Assembly: GCA_026129465.1 (NCBI GenBank)
Contig: JAHCIA010000001.1
Location: forward strand, 3,431,583 to 3,495,582
Direction of reading: 5' to 3'
DNA length: 64,000 nucleotides
From: Flavobacteriales bacterium
Lineage (GTDB): Bacteria; Bacteroidota; Bacteroidia; Flavobacteriales_F; PHOS-HE28
Positions within the stretch are counted from its first letter, which is position 1. Each line of letters begins with the position of its first letter. A model generated the notes under the pieces. That model saw only the letters and a program-made list of their open reading frames with translations, had not been told where the DNA came from and made no database searches. Below, piece after piece: positions 37,807-46,903 of this stretch. A program made the translations under genes and the position numbers.

Positions 37807-39921
37807 TCACTGCTTCACGAAACGCACCGTTCCTGCCGAAGTGCGCAGCAGATAGGTCCCAGTTGCCAGTGCCCGCACATCGAGCTGAATGCCTTGTGCG
37901 ATGAGCGTTCCGGATACATCCACGATGCGACCATCCACCGCCATCACAGTGAAGTTTCGGTCCGCGCCATCGGGCAAGAGCACCTGCAGCACATCGGTGG
38001 CCGGGTTCGGTACAAGTCGGATGGATCGTGATCCAGCAATGCCAGGCCCAAGCGCCGTGCTGGTCTCCACCACATGCTCGGTGGTGTTGGTGACGATCGG
38101 CTCGTTGAAGTCGAAGTAGATCGCGGCGGTGTTGGGGATCACATCACCGGGCAGCAGTCCGGCCACGGGCTTCAGGCGGAAGGACACGAAGCCCTGGCTG
38201 CCCAGCAGGTCGGTGGTGCTGTCGGGCAGCAGGATGTCATTGAAGGTGAAGACCAGCTCGCGTCCCTCGCCGAAGGAGGGCACGAAGGCGTGCGATGCAT
38301 CGAGGATGTCCAGCGACAGGATGTCGAGCCGCGTGTCGATGTCGTCGCGGATCACCACGGTGAAGGCGGTGTCGGTGCCGGTGTTCTGGAAGCGCACCAG
38401 GTAGTCGATCCACGTATCCTCAGCGAGGAAGAACTGCGCTGTGGCACCGCTGGCGTTGGCCCAGCCCTGCTTGTCGTTGGGGTCGTAGCTGCCGGTGATG
38501 GTGACGCCGATGACAGCGGTGTTGTTGCTGAGGTCCTGCTCCGGTTCCGCATTGGTCACGGTGGCGGTGTAGGTGAGCACCTCGCCCAGCAGGTCCAGAT
38601 CGGGCGGCACGTTGGCGTGGAAGATGAAAGAGACCTCTTCGAAAGCGCCAAGGCCCGGGTGTGTCCACTGCCCGTTGGCGGGTTGCGCATCCAGCAGGAG
38701 CGGATCGAAGGCCAGGGCGATGTCCAACGCGCCGCTGGGGAAGAAGGACATGTTGCGCACCTTGGCCCATACGGTGGTGGGAAAGCCCGGACGCGCGGCG
38801 ATGGTCGTGAGCGTGATGCGCACATCATGCGGCACGGTGCTCAGCAGGGCGAAGTCCACCACGGCGGCTGGTTGCAGGCCGGTGAGCGTGAAGGGCTGCG
38901 GATCGTTGGCAGGGCAGACCTGGTCCATGTCATCCGCGGGTAGGCCGATGGTGTATGCGCCGAGCCCCATGTTGAGCTGGTACTGGCCGCCAGGTCCGCT
39001 GATGGCGTATTGCTCATTGGGACCGATGGCGAGCACGCGGCCCACGAGCGGCACATCGCCGGTGCCGAGATCGCAATCCTCGCCGGCGTCGTGGTACACC
39101 ATGCCGTTCACCGAGCCGCATGGTGGGTCCAAGGCGGGGATGGTGAAGCCGGCCACGATCTCGCAGTAGAAACTCCAAGGCGCTCCAGGCTGGATCAGTT
39201 CCGCGGTATAGAATCCGGCTGGCAGACCGGTCACCATGCACGGACCTTCGCCGCACGCCACCCACTGCCCGCCACCGGGCCCGATGAGGTTGAGGCCATA
39301 GTTGCCTCCCGGAAGCGTGACATTCAACAGGAAGCCCCCATTGGCCTCACCGCCACAGGCCGGGGAGATGGATTGCACCTGATGGACGAAAGGTTGGACC
39401 ATTCCGATGGACTCCGACGCCGTGCCGGTGCATCCGTTGGCCGAGGTGCCGGTGATGGTGTATTGACCTGGGTTGGAGACGCTGAAATGGTACCCATTCG
39501 GAGGGTCGAATATGGGCGGTGCGCCGTTGTCGGGTACAACGGTCCAGGTGAAGGGCCCATTGACCTGCTGCGGGTGGGGTTGCACCCAGATGTGTCCGAT
39601 GCCACCGCACTGGATGTTGTAGCTGGACATGAAAAAGGTATTGAGGCCGTTCACCGTGGCCGAGCCTTCCACGCTCTCGCCCAGGCCGTCGGTCACCGTC
39701 ACCGTGTAGGTGCCGGGCAAGAGGCCATTGATGGAGGAGGACGTCGCGCCCGTGTTCCAGGAATAACTGTAGGGTGGTAGTCCGCCGAAAGCCACAGCGC
39801 CGATCTGACCATTGGACAGCCCGCAGGTGGCATGCTGGACATTGAGGTTGACCTGGACCGCCAGCAGTTGAAGAGGCAGAAGAGCGATGGCACTTGCGGC
39901 GATGGTCCGGATCATGGTCAT
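37807..39921 (-). CDS. T9SS surface protein with SprB repeat and DUF11-like region
   Basis: About 704 residues from the ATG at 39921 (another ATG at 39915), both giving a signal peptide (MIRTIAASAIALLPLQLLA). Residues about 30-70 match an SprB repeat (CGLSNGQIGAVAFGGLPPYSYSWNTGATSSSINGLLPGTYTVTVTD). Residues about 350-610 hold the conserved TGSYDPNDKQGW ... YLVRFQNTGTDTAFTVVIRDDIDTRLDI ... YFDFNEPIVTNTTEH block. The sorting domain (RLVPNPATDVLQVLL) ends the protein. Likely an adhesin or gliding-related surface protein. Confidence 0.83.
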   Translation of the reverse strand: MTMIRTIAASAIALLPLQLLAVQVNLNVQHATCGLSNGQIGAVAFGGLPPYSYSWNTGATSSSINGLLPGTYTVTVTDGLGESVEGSATVNGLNTFFMSSYNIQCGGIGHIWVQPHPQQVNGPFTWTVVPDNGAPPIFDPPNGYHFSVSNPGQYTITGTSANGCTGTASESIGMVQPFVHQVQSISPACGGEANGGFLLNVTLPGGNYGLNLIGPGGGQWVACGEGPCMVTGLPAGFYTAELIQPGAPWSFYCEIVAGFTIPALDPPCGSVNGMVYHDAGEDCDLGTGDVPLVGRVLAIGPNEQYAISGPGGQYQLNMGLGAYTIGLPADDMDQVCPANDPQPFTLTGLQPAAVVDFALLSTVPHDVRITLTTIAARPGFPTTVWAKVRNMSFFPSGALDIALAFDPLLLDAQPANGQWTHPGLGAFEEVSFIFHANVPPDLDLLGEVLTYTATVTNAEPEQDLSNNTAVIGVTITGSYDPNDKQGWANASGATAQFFLAEDTWIDYLVRFQNTGTDTAFTVVIRDDIDTRLDILSLDILDASHAFVPSFGEGRELVFTFNDILLPDSTTDLLGSQGFVSFRLKPVAGLLPGDVIPNTAAIYFDFNEPIVTNTTEHVVETSTALGPGIAGSRSIRLVPNPATDVLQVLLPDGADRNFTVMAVDGRIVDVSGTLIAQGIQLDVRALATGTYLLRTSAGTVRFVKQ

Positions 39922-39983
39922 TTGGTATGCTTGCAAGACGCACCAGATCGGCCAAGGTTGTGGGGGTCATCGTTCGTGCGGTC

Positions 39984-39991
39984 TACATTCG
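39984..39991 (+). promoter_or_regulatory. -7-like box TACATTCG for the Ppx/GppA gene
   Basis: One base from TAnnTTTG and only 4 nt before the ATG at 39996, so the transcript may be leaderless. Confidence 0.4.
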
Positions 39992-39995
39992 TCGC

Positions 39996-40916
39996 ATGGA
40001 CCGCGAGCTCACCTACGCCGCCATCGACATCGGATCCAACGCGGTGCGGTTGCTGGTGGGCGAGATCATCGAGCGTGAGGACCACCCCGTGGTGAAGAAG
40101 CAGACCCTCGTGCGCGTGCCCATCCGCTTGGGCGAGGATGTTTTCGACAAGGGTCCCATCAGCGATGCCAAGCGCGACTACCTGATCAAGACCCTGAAAG
40201 CCTTCCGCCTGCTGGGCGAGGTTTACGGCGTGCGCAACCTGCGCTGCTGCGCCACCAGCGCCATGCGTGAAGCCACCAACCGCGCCGAGGTGATGGTGCG
40301 TGTGGAGATGGAGAGCGGCGTGCACATCGAAACGATCAACGGGCGCCTGGAGGCCGACCTCATCGTGAGCACCTTCTGGACCCAGGACCTGCTGAAGGAC
40401 CGCAGCTATTTGTACATCGATGTGGGTGGCGGAAGCACCGAGCTCACCTGGCTGGAACGCGGGCAGCGCGTGAAGAGCGCCAGCTTCAAGATCGGCACGG
40501 TGCGCACCTTGAAGGACAAGGTGAAGCCCCATGTGTGGGACGAGCTGCGTGCCTTTTTGGAGGAGCTGCGCGAGGAGCACGGCCCCATCATGGCCATCGG
40601 CACCGGCGGCAACATCAACCGCATCTTCAAGGAGAACGGCAATGCTTTCGGCGAGCCCTTGCACACCGAGGACATCCGCCGCCAACGCGATCGCATCGCC
40701 TCGTACAGCTACGAGGACCGCATCAAGCTGCTTCGTCTAAGACCCGACCGGGCGGACGTGATCATCCCTGCGGCGGACATCTTTCTGCGCATCCTCGACC
40801 ATGCCGGCATCGAGGAGGTCTTCGTGCCCAAGGTGGGCCTGGCCGATGGCATCATCTACGATCTCTACATGCGGCACCGGGGGCGGAAACGGTACAAGGT
40901 GATGGCGGAGGTGTAG
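39996..40916 (+). CDS. Ppx/GppA family phosphatase
   Basis: A 306-residue ASKHA-fold enzyme. The two phosphate motifs are AAIDIGSNAVRLLVGE and YIDVGGGSTELTWL, followed by SFKIGTVRTL and AIGTGGNINRI. The length matches the short exopolyphosphatase/(p)ppGpp phosphatase form without the C-terminal HD domain. Cytoplasmic. Confidence 0.9.
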   Translation: MDRELTYAAIDIGSNAVRLLVGEIIEREDHPVVKKQTLVRVPIRLGEDVFDKGPISDAKRDYLIKTLKAFRLLGEVYGVRNLRCCATSAMREATNRAEVMVRVEMESGVHIETINGRLEADLIVSTFWTQDLLKDRSYLYIDVGGGSTELTWLERGQRVKSASFKIGTVRTLKDKVKPHVWDELRAFLEELREEHGPIMAIGTGGNINRIFKENGNAFGEPLHTEDIRRQRDRIASYSYEDRIKLLRLRPDRADVIIPAADIFLRILDHAGIEEVFVPKVGLADGIIYDLYMRHRGRKRYKVMAEV

Positions 40917-41058
40917 CGGGTTGGACGTTGAGTGGTTGGAGCTTGTCCGTTGTCAGGCATGGGCCGCGATCGTTCCGCTATCCTTTCAGCGCCACCTTCA
41001 CGTCGCAACGCTTGAGGAACTGACATTGGACATCTGATAACGGACAACCCCACACGCC

Positions 41059-42129
41059 GTGCGCCTCTCCTACCTCCTGTTACTGATGATGCTTCCGATG
41101 GCGCTTCGCGCCACCGACAGCACACGCTGGCAGCTGGGCGCGCGTGTCCAAGGGGGATTCCTTTCACCGCACCACGAGAGCCTGTGGATCATGGTGGACC
41201 GCCACGCGTGGGCCATGGAGCTGCATGCCGAAAGACCCTTCAGTGGGCGGAAGCCCTGGCATGGGAACTTCGCAGGTCCACGCTGGGGCATCGGGGCCAT
41301 GTGGCTCGATCCGGGCAGTGACGTGTTGGGCCCCGCTTTCCGGGTGCTGCCCTATCTCGTGCTTCCCATCACGCCCGGTGATGCCTGGCAGCTGGAGTCG
41401 CGCATCGGCTGGGGCCTGGGTCTGGTGCGCGATCCCTTCGACCGCGTGGACAACTACAAGCAACATTCGATCGGCAGCCGTCTGAACCTGGCCGTGCAAC
41501 TGGCCATGGTGATGCGCCGGTCCTGGGGACCGCATGCGCTGGAAGCCGGTATCGCGCTTGACCACCTGAGCAACGGCGCCATGCAACGCCCCAACCTCGG
41601 CATCAATGTCATCACGCTTCAAACCGGCTACACGCGCCGGCTCGGTGCATCCGCTCCGGTTCACGTCGCCCGCGACAGCAGCGGAGATGCCAGGCGAATG
41701 GGCTACTTCGTCATGGCCAACGTCGGCTGGAACGAGGTCTTCCCAGTGGGCAGCGGGCGCAGGCCGGTGATCTCGCTTACGGGATCGGGTTACCGGTGTG
41801 TGAGCAACAAGAGTTCGATAGGCTTCGGCGTGGACCTCTTCCACAAGGAAAGCCTGCGCATCGCCGAGCCTGATCTGGCGGACAGCCCGGCCACCGAGTT
41901 GCTGCAAGTGGGTGTGCATGCGGGCTACAACCTGCTGCTGGGCGACATGGCCCTGCAGTTCGAGACCGGCACCTACCTGCGCACGCCCGTGGAGGAGCGT
42001 GCGGCCATCTACACACGCGTGGGCATGCGCCAGCACCTCACCCCGAAGCTCTTCGCCAACCTCAGCATCAAGTCGCACTTCTTCGTGGCCGACCACTTCG
42101 AGATCGGCCTCGGCTACCGCTTCCGATGA
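41059..42129 (+). CDS. PagL-like acyloxyacyl hydrolase family outer membrane protein
   Basis: A 356-residue protein with a GTG start and signal peptide (LSYLLLLMMLPMALRA). The beta-barrel contains LDHLSNGAMQRPNLGIN, resembling the His-Ser catalytic segment of lipid A deacylase PagL relatives. It ends ADHFEIGLGYRFR with a typical barrel end. Likely outer membrane. Its stop overlaps the next ATG by 4 nt. Confidence 0.75.
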   Translation: MRLSYLLLLMMLPMALRATDSTRWQLGARVQGGFLSPHHESLWIMVDRHAWAMELHAERPFSGRKPWHGNFAGPRWGIGAMWLDPGSDVLGPAFRVLPYLVLPITPGDAWQLESRIGWGLGLVRDPFDRVDNYKQHSIGSRLNLAVQLAMVMRRSWGPHALEAGIALDHLSNGAMQRPNLGINVITLQTGYTRRLGASAPVHVARDSSGDARRMGYFVMANVGWNEVFPVGSGRRPVISLTGSGYRCVSNKSSIGFGVDLFHKESLRIAEPDLADSPATELLQVGVHAGYNLLLGDMALQFETGTYLRTPVEERAAIYTRVGMRQHLTPKLFANLSIKSHFFVADHFEIGLGYRFR

Positions 42130-42869
42130 TCGGGCGTTTCACATCCATCCTGCTGCTCGCACTGCTGCTCGTCGGCTGTGCGCGTGAGAACATGGACGAT
42201 TGCATCACCAGCGCCGGGCCGATGCGGGTGGAAACACGTGTGGTGCCGGATTTCCACAGCATCCGCCTCAGCGGCCGCGTGGACCTGGTGATCACACAGG
42301 ACAGTCTCGCCGGGCCGTCGGTCACCGTGGAGGCCGGCCGCAACCTGCATACGCACATCATCACTGAAGTGGCAGGAGACGAATTGCGCGTGGACAACAC
42401 CATCCAGTGCAACTGGGTGCGCAGCATGAAGGAACTGCCCCTGGTACGCATCACCACGCCCCACTTGCATCGCATCACCTATGCGGGCATCGGCGATATC
42501 ACCGCCACCACACCGATCCGCGCCGAGGTCTTCCGCTTCGAGCAGTTCGAAGGGCAGGGCGGCGTGCGGCTGGAACTTGCGGTGGACACCTGCTACATCG
42601 GCCTGCACACCGGCGTGGGCGACATCACCCTCACGGGCGCCACGCATACCGCTCATCTCTACACCGCCAATTTCGGCCATCTGGACGCGCGTGCGCTGGA
42701 CGCCAGACTCGTTCTGCTGAACAGCACCGGCAGCGGGGATATCCGTTGCGTGGCGCGCGATGCGCTCTTCGCGCAGCTCTCCAATGCCGGCGATGTGTAC
42801 TACGCGGGCGATCCACCCGTGGTGGAGGCGAGCGTGACGGGGAGCGGCAGGTTGATCAAGGTGGATTGA
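42126..42869 (+). CDS. DUF2807 (head-GIN) lipoprotein
   Basis: A 247-residue protein with a lipobox (LLLALLLVGCARE). The mature part is a repetitive beta-solenoid of DUF2807 type: FHSIRLSGRVDLVITQD, ITYAGIGDITATTP, LHTGVGDITLTGATH, LNSTGSGDIRCVA, SNAGDVYYAGDP. It is coupled by ATGA overlap to the PagL-like gene, so both probably act at the outer membrane. Function of the family is unknown. Confidence 0.83.
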   Translation: MIGRFTSILLLALLLVGCARENMDDCITSAGPMRVETRVVPDFHSIRLSGRVDLVITQDSLAGPSVTVEAGRNLHTHIITEVAGDELRVDNTIQCNWVRSMKELPLVRITTPHLHRITYAGIGDITATTPIRAEVFRFEQFEGQGGVRLELAVDTCYIGLHTGVGDITLTGATHTAHLYTANFGHLDARALDARLVLLNSTGSGDIRCVARDALFAQLSNAGDVYYAGDPPVVEASVTGSGRLIKVD

Positions 42870-42964
42870 AGCGTGTTCGACGTTTCCAAGGGATCTGATG
42901 GACGGCTCCACCGTGTGATCGCCGGGCCTCCAACTACCGGCCCAGGCGCGACCTTCGCGAAGTC

Positions 42965-43537
42965 ATGGGCATGAAGGCGATCAAGCGCAAAGCGGCGGAG
43001 CACCTCGGCTACGGGCTGCCCAAGCAGCAGACCTTCGATCTGCTCATGGCCGAATTCCCCGAAGCCAAGCCGAAGAAGGTGGCGGAGCTGCTTCGGTACA
43101 TGCCCACGTTGTGGGCCAGGGAGCGGTATCGCGGCATGCACCTGGCCCTGCTCGGGCTCATCGCCGCTTCGGCATTGCTGCGCATCCTGGGTCCCGTGTG
43201 GCAGAATACCATCCGGTGGGACATGCCCACGGCCTACCTCAGCCTGGTGCCCATCGCATCGTTGCTGGTGGGCTGGAGCATCTACCGCTGGAGCGGACCG
43301 GTGTTCGAGTGGGTGGGATGGGGCAACTTGTTCGGGGCTACGACCCTGATGAGCGCGTTGGGTGCTCTGGCCAAGGGCAACGGCGATCCGAAAACCATCT
43401 TGGCAAGCGCATTGACCGCCGGGATCGGCGCGCTGGCGCTCTACCTGGCGCACAAGGTCTTCGCGAAGCCGAAGGTGGAGAAGGATCCGCTGGGTGGGGC
43501 GGAGCGGGTGGTGTTCCCGGAGGAGGGGATGACCTGA
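42965..43537 (+). CDS. 4-TM membrane protein, tandem paralogue 1
   Basis: A 190-residue protein with a basic N-terminal soluble part (AIKRKAAEHLGYGLPKQQTFDLLMAEFPEAKPKKVAELLRYMPTL) and about four transmembrane segments, ending VEKDPLGGAERVVFPEEG. It is a clear tandem duplicate of the next gene. Family not recognised. A -7-like GACCTTCG lies shortly before the start. Confidence 0.72.
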   Translation: MGMKAIKRKAAEHLGYGLPKQQTFDLLMAEFPEAKPKKVAELLRYMPTLWARERYRGMHLALLGLIAASALLRILGPVWQNTIRWDMPTAYLSLVPIASLLVGWSIYRWSGPVFEWVGWGNLFGATTLMSALGALAKGNGDPKTILASALTAGIGALALYLAHKVFAKPKVEKDPLGGAERVVFPEEGMT

Positions 43538-43680
43538 ACGGTCGGTACGATCGAGAACGTCCTTTCTTGCGCGCGGCCTTCCTGCATATGGAGTACCGCA
43601 CCCCCTCGTATTGACGGACGGTCCCTCCGATCCATCACTGGGGCGATATCCGCCAATGAGATCCGGAATTTTGCCGAACC

Positions 43681-44253
43681 ATGGCAAGGAAGGCGATCAA
43701 GCGCAAAGCATCGGAACTTCTGGGTTACGGCCTGCCCAAGCAGCAGGCTTTCGATCTGCTGATGGCCGAGTTCCCCGATGCCAAGCCGAAGAAGGTGGCT
43801 GAGGCATTGCGTTACATGCCCACCTTGCATGTTCGTGAGCGTTACGGCAAGCTGCACCTGCTGCTCTTGGCGGTCATTCTCGCCCATGCGTTGCTCCGCC
43901 TGCTGCCCACTCTGCTGAACGTGGAGGTGGACTTTGCCAATACCTATCGCCTTATCGGTCTGGTGCCCCTCGCCACATTGCTGTTGGGCTGGAGCATCTA
44001 CCGCTGGCAGGGCGAAGTGATGATGTGGGTGGGCTGGGCCAATGTGGCCGCCCTTGGCACGGTGGTGAGCAAGAGCCACGTCTTCGCACGCGGTGAAGCC
44101 GATGCGCTCTACATCGCGTCCATCGCATTGCCGGTGCTGGTGGGCGTACTGGCCTTGCTGCTGGTGTACCTGGCCTTTCCGGGCTACAAGGTGGAGAAGG
44201 ATCCGATGGGTGGTCCTGTCCGCGTGGTGTTTCGGGAAGAGGGTTTGGCCTGA
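43681..44253 (+). CDS. 4-TM membrane protein, tandem paralogue 2
   Basis: A 190-residue protein nearly identical in plan to the preceding gene: N-terminus AIKRKASELLGYGLPKQQAF and DLLMAEFPDAKPKKVAEALRYMPTL, the shared GWSIYRW segment and C-terminus VEKDPMGGPVRVVFREEG. The soluble ends are conserved while the membrane parts differ, suggesting selection on the cytosolic motif. Confidence 0.72.
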   Translation: MARKAIKRKASELLGYGLPKQQAFDLLMAEFPDAKPKKVAEALRYMPTLHVRERYGKLHLLLLAVILAHALLRLLPTLLNVEVDFANTYRLIGLVPLATLLLGWSIYRWQGEVMMWVGWANVAALGTVVSKSHVFARGEADALYIASIALPVLVGVLALLLVYLAFPGYKVEKDPMGGPVRVVFREEGLA

Positions 44254-44271
44254 TGGATGCACAGCGTGCGC

Positions 44272-45156
44272 CTACCGCTCCTTCATCCACGTCGCCCCCA
44301 TCACCGCACCCTGCTCATCACGCACGGTGATCCGGTACAACCCGGCAGGCAGCCTTTCCGTGGCGATCATCGGCCAGGCATCGGCGGTGCGCTGTTCCAG
44401 CACCATGCGGCCTGTGGCATCGAAGAGGGTGATGGTGTGGGGGCTAGGAGGAAGATCGAGGGTGAAGTGGGTGGTGCCGGGGTTGGGGAAGGGCACCGGC
44501 GGCACATTCGCCGCGACAGTTCCGATGGATAGTGTGTAACCACAGTCGGTCCCATCCACTGTGCTGAAGGATAACCCATCATCGCGGTAGCATCGCATTC
44601 CGGCCCAAGGTTGGTCGGTAATGAACCACGACCACCCATTGAGGTAGTTGATGCTGAAGCCCATGCGTTCCCTCAGGGTATCCGGTGGCATCCAATCCCA
44701 CTCGCCGCGCTGAACGATGAGTTGCCGAAGCGGTATGCCACCGATGAGCACGGTGGAGGTATCGAGCACGGTGATCCTGTAGAACGGGTCATCATCCAAT
44801 CCTGGACCGGACCAGTATTGCCCGGGCGAAGCACCGAACCACATCAAGGTGTCGAAGGCATTGTTCCAGTCCCAGACATACACGATGTCATCGGCATAAC
44901 GCGTGAGTATGGGGACCGGAACGGTGAAGGACGTGTAGTCGCTGGATCCCCAGGGCGCGATCACATTCGTTTCGCGGAGCTTCTGTGCCACGAAGCCACC
45001 CACCAGCGAGTCGCCCTCGTAGACCACCCGGGTGATGCCGTAGCGGTCCATCATCACATCCACGTAGTCATGTGTCCATGTGGCACCCGGCGGGCACCAG
45101 CTTTGGGCGCAGGCCAGCAGCGGCAGCAAGGCCATGGGTAGGAAGGATACGCGCAC
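44272..45156 (-). CDS. secreted T9SS cargo protein, 294 aa
   Basis: A GTG start at 45156 gives a signal peptide (LPMALLPLLACAQ). The mature domain (YTSFTVPVPILTRYADDIVYVWDWNNAFDTLMWFGASPGQYW) is not recognised. The C-terminal 75 residues are a sorting domain (FPNPGTTHFTLDLPPSPHTITLFDATGR ... MGATWMKER) almost the same as in the 45917-46759 gene. Confidence 0.78.
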   Translation of the reverse strand: MRVSFLPMALLPLLACAQSWCPPGATWTHDYVDVMMDRYGITRVVYEGDSLVGGFVAQKLRETNVIAPWGSSDYTSFTVPVPILTRYADDIVYVWDWNNAFDTLMWFGASPGQYWSGPGLDDDPFYRITVLDTSTVLIGGIPLRQLIVQRGEWDWMPPDTLRERMGFSINYLNGWSWFITDQPWAGMRCYRDDGLSFSTVDGTDCGYTLSIGTVAANVPPVPFPNPGTTHFTLDLPPSPHTITLFDATGRMVLEQRTADAWPMIATERLPAGLYRITVRDEQGAVMGATWMKER

Positions 45157-45298
45157 GAAGAACGAATGTACGGAGGAGACGAGTGGGGTGGGGGGAACGC
45201 TGCTCCGTCGTAACCGTTGCCAAGAACTTCGGTGTTCAACGCCGGCAACTGGTCTGGGCCCGGCGATCGACGCCGGAGCGCATGTGTACCTGACGATC

Positions 45299-45306
45299 TA
45301 TCTTTG
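45299..45306 (+). promoter_or_regulatory. -7 box TATCTTTG for the PIN toxin-antitoxin pair
   Basis: An exact TAnnTTTG match, ending 4 nt before the antitoxin ATG, so the message is probably leaderless. Confidence 0.5.
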
Positions 45307-45310
45307 AAGC

Positions 45311-45481
45311 ATGGTCGTCATCGTCAAGCGGAACACCCCTCGAAAGAGCCTGAAGGCCCTGCTGAGGAAAGCCAGGACGAAGAAGGCGAAGGGCTTCGAT
45401 GCCAAGCGCTTCAACGGCGTGTTGAAGCTGAAAGGCGATGCCGTGAAGGTGCAGCGTGCCCTCCGTGATGAATGGAACTAA
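45311..45481 (+). CDS. small basic antitoxin partner of PIN toxin
   Basis: A 56-residue protein rich in Lys and Arg (RKSLKALLRKARTKKAKGF) ending FNGVLKLKGDAVKVQRALRDEWN. The tail pattern, from memory, is shared by antitoxins next to PIN-domain genes in Bacteroidota. It overlaps the toxin start by 14 nt and follows a -7 box by 4 nt. Confidence 0.7.
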   Translation: MVVIVKRNTPRKSLKALLRKARTKKAKGFDAKRFNGVLKLKGDAVKVQRALRDEWN

Positions 45482-45842
45482 CGTCCTGCTCGATTCGAAC
45501 ATCGTTCTCTACCTGCTGAACGGGAGCGATGAACTGGAGGACCTCCTTCAGGGCACCAACATCTTCCTGTCGGTCATCACCAAGGTGGAACTGCTAAGCC
45601 ATCCAGCGTTGGATGCTGCGGGTGAACAAGTGATCCGTGAACTGCTGGCCCAGACCACGATCATGGAGTTCGCGCCGGATATCCAGCGGCGTGCGGTGGA
45701 CCTTCGCAAGCGGTACAAGCTGAAGCTGCCTGATGCCATCATCGTGGCCACGGCTTCGTTCCTGAACGTGCGCTTGATCACTGCCGACAAGCGGTTCGCG
45801 AAGTTGAAGGACGAGGTGGAAGTGCTGCTGATCGAACGGTAA
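45468..45842 (+). CDS. PIN-domain ribonuclease toxin (VapC-like)
   Basis: A 124-residue PIN-domain protein with conserved acids in LLDSNIVLYLL, SVITKVELLSHP, and KLKLPDAIIVATASFLNVRLITADKRF. It would cut RNA when freed from its antitoxin. The ATG at 45468 lies within the antitoxin gene, so the pair is cotranscribed and coupled. Confidence 0.85.
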   Translation: MNGTNVLLDSNIVLYLLNGSDELEDLLQGTNIFLSVITKVELLSHPALDAAGEQVIRELLAQTTIMEFAPDIQRRAVDLRKRYKLKLPDAIIVATASFLNVRLITADKRFAKLKDEVEVLLIER

Positions 45843-45916
45843 GGAGACCGGTGCGGGACTAGGCAGGCTGCACCTATTGTTCCGTCGGGTGGCGTCTAAG
45901 GGCGATGTGTTCGGCC

Positions 45917-46759
45917 CTAATGCTCCTTTACCCACGTCGCGCCCATCACCGCGCCCTGCTCGTTGCGCAAGGTGATGCGGTATAACCCGGCGGGTAGTGC
46001 TTCCGTGGCGATCACCGGCCGGGCATCGGCGGTGCGTTGGTGCAGCACCGCGCGGCCCGTGGCATCGAAGAGGGTGATGCTGTGGGGGCCGGGCGGGAGG
46101 GATAGGGTGAAGTGGGTGGTGCCGGGGTTGGGGTACACGACGAGCAACACACGGTCATTCGCTTCTTCCATTCCGACCGTACCGACGAACGCCAGATCAT
46201 CCACCTTGACGAAGCTGCCCGCTACGGGAGCACCGAAGTTGATGCTGGACACGATCTGGATGTAGGCGGTGTCGGGTGTTCCGGTGCTGAAGTAGGTCAA
46301 GGGGACCTGGAATTGCTGCCAGTTGGCAAGGCTTCCTGTCACTTCGAGGGTGCCAAAAGCGATCGGTGTTCCACTGCCGCCATTATTCAATGCCACTATG
46401 ATCTGTGCAGTGTCGTTGGGCTGGACGCCATACTGCCACTGCCCAGTGAGCATTGCGGGGCGCGCTGTGAAGGGGAACCCGGCGTTGGTGCCGGACATGC
46501 CTGCTGATGTCCAACCTTGTATGGGAAACCCACCACCCACGGACTGACGGGTTGTGATCACCACGTGGAAGTTACCCGGGTTGCCCGGTGTCCCTTGCTC
46601 CACGGTCGCACCACCCACGGTCGGGACATCATTGTAGGTGAGCCAACCCACCGGTTCAAGGTAGCCGCCCTGGTCGGCCCAGTTCTCGAAGCCGCCATTG
46701 GGGATCTGGGCGGTGGCCAGCTGTGGAAGGACGAGAAGTGTGAGTATGAGACCTCGCAT
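45917..46759 (-). CDS. secreted T9SS cargo protein, 280 aa
   Basis: The ATG at 46759 gives a signal peptide (LILTLLVLPQLATAQ). The mature part is carbohydrate-binding-like (IPNGGFENWADQGGYLEPVGWLTYND ... LANWQQFQVPLTYFSTGTPDTAYIQIVSSINFGAPVAGSFVKVDDLAFVG), as in PCMD or CBM-like T9SS proteins. The sorting domain (YPNPGTTHFTLSLPPGPH ... MGATWVKEH) is a near copy of that of the 44272-45156 gene. Confidence 0.8.
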   Translation of the reverse strand: MRGLILTLLVLPQLATAQIPNGGFENWADQGGYLEPVGWLTYNDVPTVGGATVEQGTPGNPGNFHVVITTRQSVGGGFPIQGWTSAGMSGTNAGFPFTARPAMLTGQWQYGVQPNDTAQIIVALNNGGSGTPIAFGTLEVTGSLANWQQFQVPLTYFSTGTPDTAYIQIVSSINFGAPVAGSFVKVDDLAFVGTVGMEEANDRVLLVVYPNPGTTHFTLSLPPGPHSITLFDATGRAVLHQRTADARPVIATEALPAGLYRITLRNEQGAVMGATWVKEH

Positions 46760-46903
46760 GATGGCCGAATCTACTGAAAGGACGTGCGTGGTCGGTTGAA
46801 TGCTGCTTCTTTCGTTGAGGGTAGCGGTAGTCCTGTGAAGTCCAGGATGAATACCTGTTGGATCGGCGGTTCCCCCTCTTCCTCCACCAGTACCTTCGCG
46901 CCC

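Noticed and set aside
44278..46129. Another gene-end duplication flanking the PIN pair
   Set aside because: The two copies are the sorting domains of two full genes, so ordinary domain homology explains them; it is noted only as a possible conversion.
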